From Aliidiomarina soli (GTDB taxonomy: Bacteria; Pseudomonadota; Gammaproteobacteria; Enterobacterales; Alteromonadaceae), in contig NZ_PIPO01000002.1 of the NCBI RefSeq assembly GCF_003986975.1, forward strand, positions 62,001 to 126,000: a stretch of DNA of 64,000 nucleotides. The letters are read 5' to 3'. The stretch's first letter is position 1. Each line of letters begins with the position of its first letter. Of this stretch, positions 17,620-30,614 are shown in pieces. Below the pieces are notes generated by a model. The model saw only the letters and a program-made list of their open reading frames with translations, was not told where the DNA came from and did not search any database. Both the position numbers and the translations under genes were made by a program.

Positions 17620-18327
17620 TTAGTCGTCGTTTTTGACATTGGTTCGCTCGAGCAGAACCCGGTACCGACCATTGTTGCTGTCCATTCGAATCAGGTAGTG
17701 CAAGCCATGGTCGTTGTTGTTAACCAGCTCTAATGCCTGACGCAGGTGGTCGGGGTTTTGCAGGCCGGCTTCGGTGTCGCTTTCGTTTGTCTGACGGCGG
17801 TCACTGATGTCTACCCGGCACAGGGTCGTGCGACATTCGATATCGTTAAGTTGGTAGTGTTTTAAAGCCGGGTCATCAGCAAAGAGCTCGACGATACGTT
17901 CACGGGTATGATACGCCCAGTCAGGGTCTACGGACTGAATATCGAAACGCTGTTGGTGAGAGTCAAAATCATCCAGCATTGAGGTATCTACGGTCGCTGG
18001 TTGTTGTGGCTGGTCTCTGTCTGGGACTTGTCCTGTGGATTCAGTAGCATCAGACACTCCGCTGTCAGCTGCATCTTCCAGCCGGGTGAGCTGTTGCTGT
18101 AGGGAGGATAGTTGATCCAGCAGAGTTGTTTCAAGGGTCTCTAATTGCTCCATCAACGCCTGGTGTTGCGCCTGGTAGTCGTCTTCCCGGGTAGCGTTGA
18201 GGTTTGTCTGCTGGTCAGTATCTGAAGTTGTTTCATTGCCCTCATAACGTTCTACGTAGAGCAGGGTCAGGAGTACAGCAATAACAATCAGATAGAGTAA
18301 ATGAAACACTGAACGGGTGCGGCGCAT
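17620..18327 (-). CDS. Hypothetical single-pass membrane protein with coiled coil
   Basis: I do not recognise a named family. The 235-residue protein has an N-terminal membrane anchor (about residues 8-24) after a short basic start (MRRTR). A polar Gln/Glu/Leu-rich coiled-coil region follows (about 50-85), then an Asp/Gln/Ser/Thr linker. The C-terminal domain of about 100 residues begins VDPDWAYHTRERIVELF and contains CRTTLCRVDI, a spaced cysteine pair that could form a disulfide. That arrangement suggests a periplasmic C-terminal domain. It lies between mnmE and yidC, two genes that are usually adjacent, and behind the yidC terminator, so it is probably transcribed from its own promoter. Confidence 0.75.
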   Translation of the reverse strand: MRRTRSVFHLLYLIVIAVLLTLLYVERYEGNETTSDTDQQTNLNATREDDYQAQHQALMEQLETLETTLLDQLSSLQQQLTRLEDAADSGVSDATESTGQVPDRDQPQQPATVDTSMLDDFDSHQQRFDIQSVDPDWAYHTRERIVELFADDPALKHYQLNDIECRTTLCRVDISDRRQTNESDTEAGLQNPDHLRQALELVNNNDHGLHYLIRMDSNNGRYRVLLERTNVKNDD

Positions 18328-18377
18328 ACTGAATTACCTCTGGTAAATGGACGGTTGTTTCGCACTTCTAGCCTAGC

Positions 18378-18409
18378 AAAAAAATAGCCCGGCAGGTGCC
18401 GGGCTATTT
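18378..18409 (-). terminator. Rho-independent terminator after yidC
   Basis: Read on the reverse strand, a 13-bp stem (AAATAGCCCGGCA with its complement) and a two-base loop are followed by seven T. This ends the rpmH-rnpA-yidD-yidC transcript. Confidence 0.92.
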
Positions 18410-18432
18410 AAGGTTAGCTGTCCAGGGGACGC

Positions 18433-20121
18433 TTACGCTTTATTTTTCTGGCCTTTGAAGCCTTTCTTCTCAATCTGTCGATAAATCCAGAGCATCTGCG
18501 AAATTGAGACCAAGTTACTGGTAAGCCAGTACAGAACCAGACCAGATGGGAAGAATAAGAAGAACACAGTGAACAGTACAGGCATCAGCTGCATGATCTT
18601 CTTCTGCATCGGGTCGGTAACCGGGCTTGGCTGTAACCGCTGCATCAGGAACATTGAGCCACCCATCAGCAATGGCAGAATGAAGAACGGGTCACGGCTG
18701 GACAAGTCAGTAATCCAGAGCACAAAGTCAGCATGACGGAATTCGGCAGACTCTAACAAGACCCAGTACAGGGTTAAGAAAATAGGCAGTTGCAGCAGCA
18801 TCGGTAAACAGCCACCGAGCGGATTCACTTTTTCTTCCTGATAGAGCTTCATCATGGCCTGACCAAGCTTCTGCCGGTCTTCACCATGCTTCTCTTTAAG
18901 CGCCTTCATTTTCGGAGCGACCATGCGCATTTTTGCCATGGAGGTGTATTGCGCTTTGGTCAGTGGGTACAGAATCATCTTAACAATGAGCGTCACCAGG
19001 ATAATTACCACACCCCAGTTGGCGAAAATGCCGTAGATAAACTGCATCAGGCTGAACAGAGGAATTGCCAGCCACCACATGAAACCGTAATCAACGGTTA
19101 AATTGAGGTTCTCTGCCAGCTCACCAAGGCGGTCCTGATCTTTAGGTCCAAGGAACAGGCTCGCCTCAACCTGGCCGCGTGACCCCGGCTCTACCTGAAT
19201 GGTCTGGCTGGTAAATCCGATAACTGCTTCGTTGTTTGGTGCAGCCATGGTGTAGATAACGTTCTGGCCAACCTGGTTTGGTACCCAGGCGCTGACGAAA
19301 TAGTGTTCTAGCATCGCAACCCAACCACCCGTGGTGGTCTGATTCAGGTTACGGTCTTCGATTTTATCAAAGCTGTACTTATCATAACGCGTGTCCTGGG
19401 TTGAAAATGCAGCACCGCGGTACGTTGGCATAAACATACTGCCCGAGTCGCTGACCATGCTTTGGCGTAACTGGCCATATAGAGCGACGCGTTTGGCACT
19501 GTCACCGTTATTAGCGATGTCATAGCGAACATCCACGGCGTAATCACCGCGGCGGAACACGTATGTTTTAGTGAACTCAGTTCCGTCGTCACTCACGTAG
19601 GTCAAAGGCACTTCTAAAACATCGCCTGAGTCCAGCGAAAAATCGTTGCGCTCAACGCTGAAAGTCGGGCGCGGCTCGTTTGGCGAATCTGTGCCGTCAC
19701 GGCCGACCAGGCCACTTTGCGCGATGTATATATGGTTGGTGCGGCGATGCATGATATTAAAACGCTCGGCCTCACCTTGACGCTCAGCAAACTCAAGCAA
19801 GTACGCGTTAACTAAATCACCGCCAAGGAGGTCAATTTCGACATCCAATACGTCAGTGCGCACGCGAATGGTATCACCAGATTCTGCATCCGTACTCAGA
19901 GGCATGTCCGCAGAGGTTGAGTCTGGCTGATCGTCGGCAGTGCCTGGCACCAGGTTGCTCGACTCGTCGTTACCAACAGTAGGTAAAACATTGGTAGGTT
20001 CAGGTTTACTAGCGGCATCAACTCCCGGAGTGGACGCTGCGTCTCTGGTTTGCCATTGCTGGAACATAAAGAAACTAAGGACCAGCAAAGCAATAATGAG
20101 TAGGGAACGTTGCGAATTCAT
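18433..20121 (-). CDS. yidC: Membrane protein insertase YidC
   Basis: YidC inserts and folds inner-membrane proteins, alone or with SecYEG. The 562-residue reading starts MNSQRSLLIIALLVLSFFMFQQWQ, the usual N-terminal anchor. A periplasmic beta-rich domain follows (about 60-340), then the five-helix insertase core with FANWGVVIILVTLIVKMILYPLTKAQYTSMAKM, GGCLPMLLQLPIFLTLYWVL and the basic tail. The longer frame reaching 20343 merely overlaps yidD and is not needed. It lies four bases after yidD. Confidence 0.98.
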   Translation of the reverse strand: MNSQRSLLIIALLVLSFFMFQQWQTRDAASTPGVDAASKPEPTNVLPTVGNDESSNLVPGTADDQPDSTSADMPLSTDAESGDTIRVRTDVLDVEIDLLGGDLVNAYLLEFAERQGEAERFNIMHRRTNHIYIAQSGLVGRDGTDSPNEPRPTFSVERNDFSLDSGDVLEVPLTYVSDDGTEFTKTYVFRRGDYAVDVRYDIANNGDSAKRVALYGQLRQSMVSDSGSMFMPTYRGAAFSTQDTRYDKYSFDKIEDRNLNQTTTGGWVAMLEHYFVSAWVPNQVGQNVIYTMAAPNNEAVIGFTSQTIQVEPGSRGQVEASLFLGPKDQDRLGELAENLNLTVDYGFMWWLAIPLFSLMQFIYGIFANWGVVIILVTLIVKMILYPLTKAQYTSMAKMRMVAPKMKALKEKHGEDRQKLGQAMMKLYQEEKVNPLGGCLPMLLQLPIFLTLYWVLLESAEFRHADFVLWITDLSSRDPFFILPLLMGGSMFLMQRLQPSPVTDPMQKKIMQLMPVLFTVFFLFFPSGLVLYWLTSNLVSISQMLWIYRQIEKKGFKGQKNKA

Positions 20122-20125
20122 AGTG

Positions 20126-20404
20126 TTACTTTGTCTCTTTTTGCCTTTGTTGCGTTTCCGCTTCAAGTTGAGAGCCTGGCACTGGGTCAATGCCACCGGG
20201 GTTTCCCGGATGACATTTAACAATGCGCTTAGCAGCGAGTGCGCTGCCTTTGAGCACGCCATGGATGCGAATTGCTTCGATGGCGTAATGTGAACACGTA
20301 GGGTAAAAACGGCAGCGCGGCCCCAGAATCGGGCTAATAACAAGCTGATAGACGCGAATTAACGCGATTGGTATTGCTTGCAGCGCTTGCTTAATTTTCG
20401 CCAT
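20126..20404 (-). CDS. yidD: Membrane protein insertion efficiency factor YidD
   Basis: YidD is a small membrane-associated protein that helps YidC-dependent insertion. The 92-residue sequence has the family core [21 protein letters not shown] and the [14 protein letters not shown] motif. It starts inside the 3' end of rnpA (46-base overlap), a conserved arrangement that couples the two, and ends four bases before yidC. Confidence 0.97.
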   Translation of the reverse strand: MAKIKQALQAIPIALIRVYQLVISPILGPRCRFYPTCSHYAIEAIRIHGVLKGSALAAKRIVKCHPGNPGGIDPVPGSQLEAETQQRQKETK

Positions 20405-20730
20405 AGGTAATTCATCAAGTCATGCAATGCCTGATTATCCAAATTGGTGATACCAGGTTTTGCGATGACGATAATATCAAACCCTGACAGATTGTGCTGC
20501 TGTAACCGATAGCTTTCACGCATAATTCTTTTTATGCGGTTACGTTCTACCGCCAGACGCGCTCGTTTTTTACTGACTGTAATGCCCAGCCGAGGGTGCG
20601 AAAGGGAGTTTGGTTTGGCAAGAACGGTTACTTCTTTAGTAACAGCTTTAACTGGAGGGTTATCAAATACGAATTGAAAATCCGCGGGAGTTAACAGACG
20701 TAACTCCCGCGGATATGTATTCTGAGTCAC
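20359..20730 (-). CDS. rnpA: Ribonuclease P protein component RnpA
   Basis: RnpA is the protein subunit of RNase P, which matures tRNA 5' ends. The 123-residue basic protein has the signature [18 protein letters not shown] and the N-terminal [12 protein letters not shown] substrate-contact segment. It is co-transcribed with rpmH, 31 bases upstream, and overlaps yidD. Confidence 0.97.
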   Translation of the reverse strand: MTQNTYPRELRLLTPADFQFVFDNPPVKAVTKEVTVLAKPNSLSHPRLGITVSKKRARLAVERNRIKRIMRESYRLQQHNLSGFDIIVIAKPGITNLDNQALHDLMNYLWRKLSKRCKQYQSR

Positions 20731-20761
20731 TCAGGTAGCCTGAGTAAAAAAGTACTGAGCA

Positions 20762-20896
20762 TTAAGCGCTCAGTACTTTACGACCTTTGGCGCGGCGACG
20801 TGCTAAAACCTGACGACCATTCTTGGTAGCCATACGAGCACGGAAACCGTGAGTGCGCTTGCGCTTTAAAACGCTTGGTTGAAATGTTCTTTTCAT
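20762..20896 (-). CDS. rpmH: 50S ribosomal protein L34
   Basis: This is a 44-residue, very basic protein: [20 protein letters not shown] at the start and [15 protein letters not shown] at the end, the standard L34 sequence. Another reading frame over the same bases (20778-20969) is longer but is only a shadow. It is the first gene of the rpmH-rnpA-yidD-yidC operon, driven by the consensus promoter at 20941-20969. Confidence 0.98.
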   Translation of the reverse strand: MKRTFQPSVLKRKRTHGFRARMATKNGRQVLARRRAKGRKVLSA

Positions 20897-20940
20897 AACA
20901 ATACTTCCGTACGTGAACGTGTCTTAAAATTTGAGCGCGA

Positions 20941-20969
20941 ATTCTACAAAAATAAAGGATCTGTGTCAA
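20941..20969 (-). promoter_or_regulatory. Strong sigma-70 promoter for rpmH operon
   Basis: On the reverse strand a perfect -35 TTGACA (20969-20964) is separated by exactly 17 bases from -10 TAGAAT (20946-20941). It lies about 45 bases before the rpmH start codon. A perfect DnaA box lies 22 bases upstream of the -35. Confidence 0.88.
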
Positions 20970-20990
20970 CGTAAAGTGATCACTAATTGC

Positions 20991-20999
20991 TGTGGATAA
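20991..20999. promoter_or_regulatory. DnaA box in rpmH-dnaA intergenic region
   Basis: TGTGGATAA is the exact complement of TTATCCACA. It lies between the rpmH promoter and the dnaA start, where DnaA autoregulation is expected. Only one perfect box is seen here, against several at the mnmG-mioC origin. Confidence 0.82.
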
Positions 21000-21130
21000 C
21001 TTGCCTTTTTACTAGTAAATGACTGGCGTGTGGCCGCCTAATTCCGTATTATGGTGGCTTGATCGCGAGCCAGGGTTTGGCCGCTCGTCACATCCATTCA
21101 ATGATAAAAACAGGATAGCAGGAGTGAAGC

Positions 21131-22522
21131 GTGAGTAAGTCGCTTTGGCAGCAGTGTTCCACTCGTTTACAAAGCGAGTTAAGCATGCAGCATTTTAATA
21201 CCTGGATTCGACCTTTGCAGGTCGAACTAGAGAATAACACCCTGTTTTTATATGCACCCAATACCTATGTGATGGATTGGGTGAAAGATAAATACCTCGA
21301 GCAAATTATTAGTTTCCTGCGCGAAGAAGCGGGTCAGGAACCACCGAATGTTGAACTTAAAGTCGGTGGAGCGCGAACAAACAGCAATACCAATAACAGC
21401 AGCCTTAATGGCAGCCGTAAAACCACCAGTCAGGCTGCTTCGAACCAACGGCCACGACCCCAGCGCCGGACATCTGATGATGATCGCCCGGTTTCGCTGC
21501 AAAGCAGTAACTTACATCGTTCCTATACCTTTGAAAACTTTGTCGAAGGTAAATCCAATCAGTTGGCGCGTGCGGCAGCCCTTCAGGTCGCCGAGAATCC
21601 GGGCGGTGCTTATAATCCGCTGTTTATCTACGGTGGTACGGGCCTGGGTAAAACCCATTTATTGCATTCGGTCGGTAATGGCATTCTGGCGCGTAAACCG
21701 GATGCCAAGGTCTATTACCTTCGTGCTGAGCGCTTTGTGCAGGACATGGTGTATGCCATGAAGCACAATAAGATCGACGCGTTTAAAGAAAGCTATCGTT
21801 CGGTGGATGCTTTGCTCATCGATGATGTTCAGTTTTTTGCTCGCAAGGAACATTTCCAGGACGAGTTTTTCCATACGTTCAATTGGTTACTTGAGGGAAA
21901 TCAGCAGGTTATACTTACAAGTGACGTTTACCCTAAGGAAATTGAAGGGGTTGATGATCGACTTAAATCGCGCTTTGGCTGGGGTTTGACAGTCGCCATC
22001 GAGCCGCCTGAACTGCCCACGCGGGTCGCAATTCTGGAGCGCAAGGCGGAAGAGCGAGGCATCAAATTACCGCATGAAGTAGCCTTTTTTATTGCTAAAC
22101 GCTTGCGTTCCCATGTTCGGGAACTGGAAGGAGCGTTGAACCGGGTTGCGGTGAATGTCAATTTAACCGGTCGAGAGCTAACCATTGATTTTGTTAAAGA
22201 GGCATTGCGTGACTTAATCGCTGCGCAGGAAAAACTGGTAACGATTGATAATATTCAACGCACGGTGGCTGAGTATTACAATATTAAAGTGGCAGATCTG
22301 ACATCAAAGCGGCGCAGTCGTTCGATTGCCCGCCCTCGTCAGTTGGCGATGGCATTAGCCAAGGAACTGACCAACCATAGTTTGCCTGAAATAGGCGACG
22401 CATTTGGCGGGCGGGATCACACCACGGTATTGCATGCCTGTCGCAAAATAAAAGAATTGATAGAGTTGGATCATGAGATCCAGGAAGACTTTCGCAATCT
22501 TAATCGGACATTGTCGGTTTAA
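21131..22522 (+). CDS. dnaA: Chromosomal replication initiator DnaA
   Basis: DnaA binds DnaA boxes at oriC and melts the unwinding element. The 463-residue protein has the N-terminal DnaB-interaction domain, a variable Asn/Ser/Thr-rich linker (about 80-125) and an AAA+ domain with Walker [12 protein letters not shown] and Walker [11 protein letters not shown]. The DNA-binding domain IV ends with [23 protein letters not shown] start at 21131 is supported by the upstream CAGGAG. Its gene is about 18 kb from the predicted oriC. It leads the dnaA-dnaN-recF-gyrB cluster. Confidence 0.99.
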   Translation: MSKSLWQQCSTRLQSELSMQHFNTWIRPLQVELENNTLFLYAPNTYVMDWVKDKYLEQIISFLREEAGQEPPNVELKVGGARTNSNTNNSSLNGSRKTTSQAASNQRPRPQRRTSDDDRPVSLQSSNLHRSYTFENFVEGKSNQLARAAALQVAENPGGAYNPLFIYGGTGLGKTHLLHSVGNGILARKPDAKVYYLRAERFVQDMVYAMKHNKIDAFKESYRSVDALLIDDVQFFARKEHFQDEFFHTFNWLLEGNQQVILTSDVYPKEIEGVDDRLKSRFGWGLTVAIEPPELPTRVAILERKAEERGIKLPHEVAFFIAKRLRSHVRELEGALNRVAVNVNLTGRELTIDFVKEALRDLIAAQEKLVTIDNIQRTVAEYYNIKVADLTSKRRSRSIARPRQLAMALAKELTNHSLPEIGDAFGGRDHTTVLHACRKIKELIELDHEIQEDFRNLNRTLSV

Positions 22523-22599
22523 CGAACATGTCTGCATATGCTGTGGTACGGACATAGCGCGCCACAATCCGGCTCGCAACAGTATGGGAGATAAGGCAC

Positions 22600-23700
22600 A
22601 TGAACTTTAGCACCACTCGGGATGCATTACTGAAACCACTGCAGGTTGTTAGCGGTGCCGTAGAACGTCGTCATACCTTACCGATTTTATCCAATGTGTT
22701 AATTCGGGTGAGTAGCGATGAGCTGCGTATGACGGGTACTGACTTAGAAGTAGAGTTGGTCTCTAAGGTCAGCCTGGAAGGCGCTGTAGAAGGCGAGGCA
22801 ACGGTTCCTGCTAAAAAGCTGCTGGATATTGTTCGCAGCTTACCAGAGGGGCATGACGTTAAGCTTGAGTCGAATGGTGATAAAATCATTCTCCGTTCCG
22901 GCCGCAGTAAATTCACCTTGAGTTCATTGCCGGCAAGTGAGTTTCCGGATATCGATGAGTGGGAGGCTGAAGTTACCTTTGAGCTTGCTCGTGGTGAATT
23001 GAAACACCTGATGGAACGAACTCATTTTTCGATGGCGAATCAGGATGTTCGATACTATCTGAATGGTATGCTGTTTGAGGTCAATGACAATCAGTTACGC
23101 ACGGTTGCCACAGACGGACACCGTTTGGCGATGGCCGGGATGCAACTCGAGCAGTCCGGCTTACCACAACGGCAAGTAATCGTTCCGCGCAAAGGTGTGA
23201 CTGAGCTGATGCGCCTGCTGGAGCAGGACGACCAACTTATTCAGGTGGCTATTGGCCAGAACCATATCCGGGTTCGCAGCGAAGGGATGGTGTTTACCAG
23301 TAAATTGCTTGACGGCCGCTTCCCTGATTATCGACGTGTGCTTCCGCAAGGTGGTGATAAGACGGTAATTGCTGATAAGGATCTGTTGCGTAGCGCCTGT
23401 GCTCGGGCATCGATTCTGTCCAATGAGAAGTTTCGTGGCGTACGGCTCAACCTGAGTTCGGGCGAGTTGGCATTAACAGCCAATAACCCGGAGCAGGAAC
23501 AAGCGGAAGAAGCAATTGAAGTGGATTATCAGGGCGACGCGTTGGAAGTGGGTTTCAATGTAACCTACGTCCTCGACGTGTTGAGCTCTATTCAGGGTGA
23601 GCAAGTGAAGTTCACTTTAAGCGACGCCAATAGTAGTGCGTTGGTTGAAGACAACGCGGACGATTCGGCGTTGTACGTTGTTATGCCCATGCGCCTGTAG
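22600..23700 (+). CDS. dnaN: DNA polymerase III beta sliding clamp
   Basis: DnaN is the ring-shaped processivity clamp of DNA polymerase III. The 366-residue length equals the E. coli clamp, with three repeated domains and the conserved C-terminal MPMRL that completes the ligand-binding pocket. LPILSNVLI and RGVRLNLSSGELALTANNPEQEQAEE are family landmarks. It is 77 bases after dnaA and three bases before recF. Confidence 0.99.
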   Translation: MNFSTTRDALLKPLQVVSGAVERRHTLPILSNVLIRVSSDELRMTGTDLEVELVSKVSLEGAVEGEATVPAKKLLDIVRSLPEGHDVKLESNGDKIILRSGRSKFTLSSLPASEFPDIDEWEAEVTFELARGELKHLMERTHFSMANQDVRYYLNGMLFEVNDNQLRTVATDGHRLAMAGMQLEQSGLPQRQVIVPRKGVTELMRLLEQDDQLIQVAIGQNHIRVRSEGMVFTSKLLDGRFPDYRRVLPQGGDKTVIADKDLLRSACARASILSNEKFRGVRLNLSSGELALTANNPEQEQAEEAIEVDYQGDALEVGFNVTYVLDVLSSIQGEQVKFTLSDANSSALVEDNADDSALYVVMPMRL

Positions 23701-23703
23701 TCG

Positions 23704-27229
<3,526 letters not shown>

Positions 27230-27289
27230 ACTAATGGCCGCAGGTGGGCTGCTTAACGCGGCCCTGGCAACTAACATTTAATTTTATGT

Positions 27290-27318
27290 AAAAGCCTCTG
27301 TTTTGCAGAGGCTTTTTT
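27290..27318 (+). terminator. Rho-independent terminator after gyrB
   Basis: A perfect 10-bp stem AAAGCCTCTG / CAGAGGCTTT with a 5-base loop is followed by a T run, about 60 bases past the gyrB stop. Confidence 0.92.
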
Positions 27319-27366
27319 GTAAGAATATGGCTAACACAGCAGGAATTTTCACAAAGGAACGTCACC

Positions 27367-28464
27367 ATGCATTTAGTCAGATACTCTCTTACCATTCTCA
27401 TTGGGCTGTTGATTTTAACTGGTTGCGCCAACCTAATTGGTCGTAGCGCTTTGCATCCACCGATGCTGGACTTTGAACTGCTACCGGCCGTAGAGTATGA
27501 ACGAATTGGTTATCAACGCGCGACCTACTGCCCGGCGGGACTGCCTTGCCTGGCGTATTCGGTTGCCCGTGCCTACGATAATCAGGGGCGTGAGACTTGG
27601 GCTGATGCCGCAGATAGCTGGGCGCAACAGGCGCCGCTTGAGACCGAGGCGATGGAGGTGCGGTTACGGTTTTGGCCTTATGCGGAGAAAACAGCAGCGG
27701 ACCGCAGTCGACGCACGTCCATGCGTTATGAGATAGAGCTGGATACGACCCGGGGTAACGACAAGGTTGAATTATTGCTTGATGGTGCCGTGCCGAAAGC
27801 CACTCGTGGGACGTATATTCTGATTCATGGATTCAGAACTAATAAGGAATCACTCTTTTTTATTGCCGAAAGTATGCGCTTTGCGGGGTTTGATGTCGTA
27901 TTAGTCGATTTGTATGGTCATGGTAACTCAGAAGGTGCATTTACCTTTAGTGGGAAACCTGAAGCTCAGGCTGTCAGTCAGCTCCTAGATGCAAACAATT
28001 TCACCGGACCTCTCCACCTGGCCGGTATGTCAATGGGTGGTACAGCGGTTAGTCATCTTGCGCCGTTGCGTGACGATATCGAAAGCCTATTGTTACTAGC
28101 CCCAATGCTTGAGTTTGTCGATTCTTTCGTGGATGCGGGAAGAGCCTATACTCGCAGTGCTCACTTAGTGCCGGAAAGTAGCCTTAAAAAGGGAGCTCGC
28201 TACGCACTGGATGAAGCAGGTACGACGCAGGCCGATACGGCTGCCGTACAGCGCGTTGGCGAGCTTGGTATCCCGATACTTATAATGGGCTCAGTCGAAG
28301 ACCGGATAACCTCTCTGGATCGACTACAGGACCTAGCAGCAAGTAATCAGGATATTACCCTGCATGCGGTGCAACCGCGCACGCATCACGGCATGATCCT
28401 TTGGGACACTGACGATTTTGGCGCCTGGATACGTTGGATGGAGTCCAAGGTGATAGAGGGGTAG
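27367..28464 (+). CDS. Lipoprotein alpha/beta-fold hydrolase
   Basis: This 365-residue protein has a lipoprotein signal (LLILTGC, cysteine near residue 19), so it is probably membrane-anchored in the envelope. The alpha/beta-hydrolase core shows the oxyanion segment LIHGFRTNKESL and the nucleophile elbow GMSMGG (Ser222). A probable acid lies in VEDRI (Asp312) and the catalytic histidine is in THHG (His340 or His341). An N-terminal region of about 100 residues precedes the core. The substrate is unknown; lipase/esterase-like activity is likely. It stands alone between two terminators. Confidence 0.85.
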   Translation: MHLVRYSLTILIGLLILTGCANLIGRSALHPPMLDFELLPAVEYERIGYQRATYCPAGLPCLAYSVARAYDNQGRETWADAADSWAQQAPLETEAMEVRLRFWPYAEKTAADRSRRTSMRYEIELDTTRGNDKVELLLDGAVPKATRGTYILIHGFRTNKESLFFIAESMRFAGFDVVLVDLYGHGNSEGAFTFSGKPEAQAVSQLLDANNFTGPLHLAGMSMGGTAVSHLAPLRDDIESLLLLAPMLEFVDSFVDAGRAYTRSAHLVPESSLKKGARYALDEAGTTQADTAAVQRVGELGIPILIMGSVEDRITSLDRLQDLAASNQDITLHAVQPRTHHGMILWDTDDFGAWIRWMESKVIEG

Positions 28465-28498
28465 GCGGCAAACAGCCATAGTGTTGATTACAGTGAAT

Positions 28499-28528
28499 AA
28501 AAAGCCCGCTTAGTTAAGCGGGCTTTTT
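28499..28528. terminator. Bidirectional terminator between hydrolase and glyS
   Basis: A 12-bp stem AAAGCCCGCTTA / TAAGCGGGCTTT with a two-base loop has A-rich and T-rich flanks on opposite sides. It can serve both convergent genes. Confidence 0.92.
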
Positions 28529-28531
28529 GGT

Positions 28532-30601
28532 TCAGGATTGGAGTAACGAAATATCGGCTATATTGAGGAACTGCGCTCGCAATTGACTGAGAAGGGCAAG
28601 TCGATTCGCTCTGACAGCACTGTCGTCTGCATTTACCATGACCTGCTCAAAGAATGCATCCACAGGCTCTCGCAAGCTTGCTAAACGGCTCAGCGCCGCG
28701 TCGTAGTTTCCTTGCTCTGCATCGGCACTGACGTCGTTTCGAACTGAATCCAGTGCGCTGTGTAATGCTTTTTCCTCGGCTTCAGAAAGCAAGTCCGGGT
28801 CGACGCTTGAACCAACCTGATCTGCCTTCGCCAGAATATTGCTAACTCGTTTATTGGCTGCGGCTAGTGCGTCTGCTTCAGGGTTCGATTTAAAAGCGTG
28901 CACGGCATGCACACGACGATCAAAATCAAACGCAACCGTCGGCCGTCGTGCCATCACTGCCTGAATCACATCAACCGGAACCGACTGGTCTTCGTAGTAG
29001 GCCCGGAAGCGTCCTAGCAGGAAATCGACGATTGAATCAGTTAACGCGCTGCTCGCTTTGATCTTGTCGCCATATCCTTTAATAGCTTCATCCACCAGTA
29101 GTGGCAGATCTAAAGGTAGTTCCTTTTCAATAAGAACACGCAGCAGGCCAATGGCTGCACGGCGCAGGGCAAAGGGGTCACGGTCGCCTTTCGGAGTTTG
29201 TCCGATGCCGAAAATACCAGCCAGGGTATCGAGCTTATCTGCCAGTGCAACGGCGCAGGCGACTTTACTATCAGGTAAGGTGTCACCGGCGAAACGAGGG
29301 TGGTAATGGCCTTCAATGGCATTGGCAACAAGGTCACTTTCGCCGTCCAGGCGGGCATAGTGCATGCCCATAACGCCCTGAACCTCGGGGAATTCCATCA
29401 CCATGTCTGACATCAAATCGGCTTTAGCCAATAATCCCGCGCGGGCCGCAGCTTCAGCGTCATCATTTAATAGTGTCGCAATAGCACCGGACAAGCGAGA
29501 AATACGCTCTGCTTTCTCTCCTAACGTGCCCAGTTGTTTCTGGAACAGCACTTTGTGCAATCCCTCGACGCGCTGAGCAAGTGGCGTTTTCTGGTCGGTC
29601 GCAAAGAAGAACTCGGCGTCGGCAAGACGGGGGCGAATCACTTTTTCATTGCCCTCAATGACCTGCTTCGGATCTTTACTTTCGATGTTACTAACAAAAA
29701 TGAAGCGAGGAAGGAGCTGTCCCTGGTTATCCTCCAGAGGGAAATAGCGCTGGTCATCCTTCATCGTATAGATCAGGGCTTCTTTAGGTACTTGCAGGAA
29801 ACGCTCTTCGAAATGAGCCACATGGGCAACCGGCCACTCAACAAGCGATGCAACCTCATCCAATAGCGCTTCGTCCATAACTGGAGTTGCATTTTCCTGC
29901 TCCGCCAGCTCTTCAATTTGTTCGCGAATAACCGCTTTGCGCTGTTCGAAATCAACCAGTACATGAGCGTCTGCCATTTGTTCAATGTAGCTGGATGCAT
30001 TGGCAATGGTAACCAGTTCCGGGTGGTGGAAGCGATGACCGGTCACCGTATTTGAGCTGTCAATACCAAGTACTGAGCAGGTTACCACCTCGTTGCCGAG
30101 AAGCACCGTGAGGTGATGGACCGGGCGGATAAAGCTATGCTCGCTGCTACCCCAGCGCATAGGGCGTGGGATCGGCAGTTGTTTAATGGCTCGCTCGATG
30201 AAATCCTGCAGTAGCGCAGTCACTGGCTGGCCTTTCTCAGTGGCTTTATGCACCAGCCATTCACCCTTATCGGTTTTTAAGCGTGAGGCCTGTTCTATGC
30301 TAATACCGTTGCCCCGGGCCCAGCCGAGTGCTGCTTTGGTCGGGTTGCCGTCCGCATCGAATGCCACGTCAACCGAGGGACCTTTCTTTTCAACCTCTTT
30401 GTCAACTTGCTGAGTTTGTAGTCCCTCAACAATCACAGAAAGCCGGCGAGGAGAATTAAGGGACTTAACGTAAGTGAATGCTAACTCACTAGCGGTAAGC
30501 TGGGTTTTAATACTGTCGGCAAAACTTTGCGCGAGCTGAACCAAGGCTTTAGGTGGCAGCTCTTCGGTGCCAAGTTCAATCAATAGATCTTGTGTGGTCA
30601 T
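28532..30601 (-). CDS. glyS: Glycyl-tRNA synthetase beta subunit
   Basis: GlyS pairs with GlyQ in the alpha2-beta2 bacterial glycyl-tRNA synthetase and recognises the tRNA. From MTTQDLLIELGTEELPPK the protein is 689 residues, the same length as in E. coli. The HD-like middle part (VSNIESKDPKQVIEGNEKVIRPRL, FADAEFFFATD-type segment) and the C-terminal DALR-type anticodon domain are intact. The ATG at 30601 has GGGAGTG upstream; a start at 30610 adds only three residues. It lies 13 bases after glyQ. Confidence 0.98.
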   Translation of the reverse strand: MTTQDLLIELGTEELPPKALVQLAQSFADSIKTQLTASELAFTYVKSLNSPRRLSVIVEGLQTQQVDKEVEKKGPSVDVAFDADGNPTKAALGWARGNGISIEQASRLKTDKGEWLVHKATEKGQPVTALLQDFIERAIKQLPIPRPMRWGSSEHSFIRPVHHLTVLLGNEVVTCSVLGIDSSNTVTGHRFHHPELVTIANASSYIEQMADAHVLVDFEQRKAVIREQIEELAEQENATPVMDEALLDEVASLVEWPVAHVAHFEERFLQVPKEALIYTMKDDQRYFPLEDNQGQLLPRFIFVSNIESKDPKQVIEGNEKVIRPRLADAEFFFATDQKTPLAQRVEGLHKVLFQKQLGTLGEKAERISRLSGAIATLLNDDAEAAARAGLLAKADLMSDMVMEFPEVQGVMGMHYARLDGESDLVANAIEGHYHPRFAGDTLPDSKVACAVALADKLDTLAGIFGIGQTPKGDRDPFALRRAAIGLLRVLIEKELPLDLPLLVDEAIKGYGDKIKASSALTDSIVDFLLGRFRAYYEDQSVPVDVIQAVMARRPTVAFDFDRRVHAVHAFKSNPEADALAAANKRVSNILAKADQVGSSVDPDLLSEAEEKALHSALDSVRNDVSADAEQGNYDAALSRLASLREPVDAFFEQVMVNADDSAVRANRLALLSQLRAQFLNIADISLLQS

Positions 30602-30614
30602 GGATAGCACTCCC

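Noticed and set aside
20122-20343. N-terminal extension of yidC into yidD
   Set aside because: YidC proteins begin at MNSQRSLL with a membrane anchor; the extension only reads across yidD in another frame.
20778-20969. 63-residue reverse-strand reading frame over rpmH
   Set aside because: It overlaps the true L34 frame (20762-20896), whose sequence is unmistakable; the longer frame has no family resemblance.
20897-21130. rpmH-dnaA gap as the main replication origin
   Set aside because: Only one perfect DnaA box, few GATC sites and no 13-mer cluster, against a complete set at 2590-3090.
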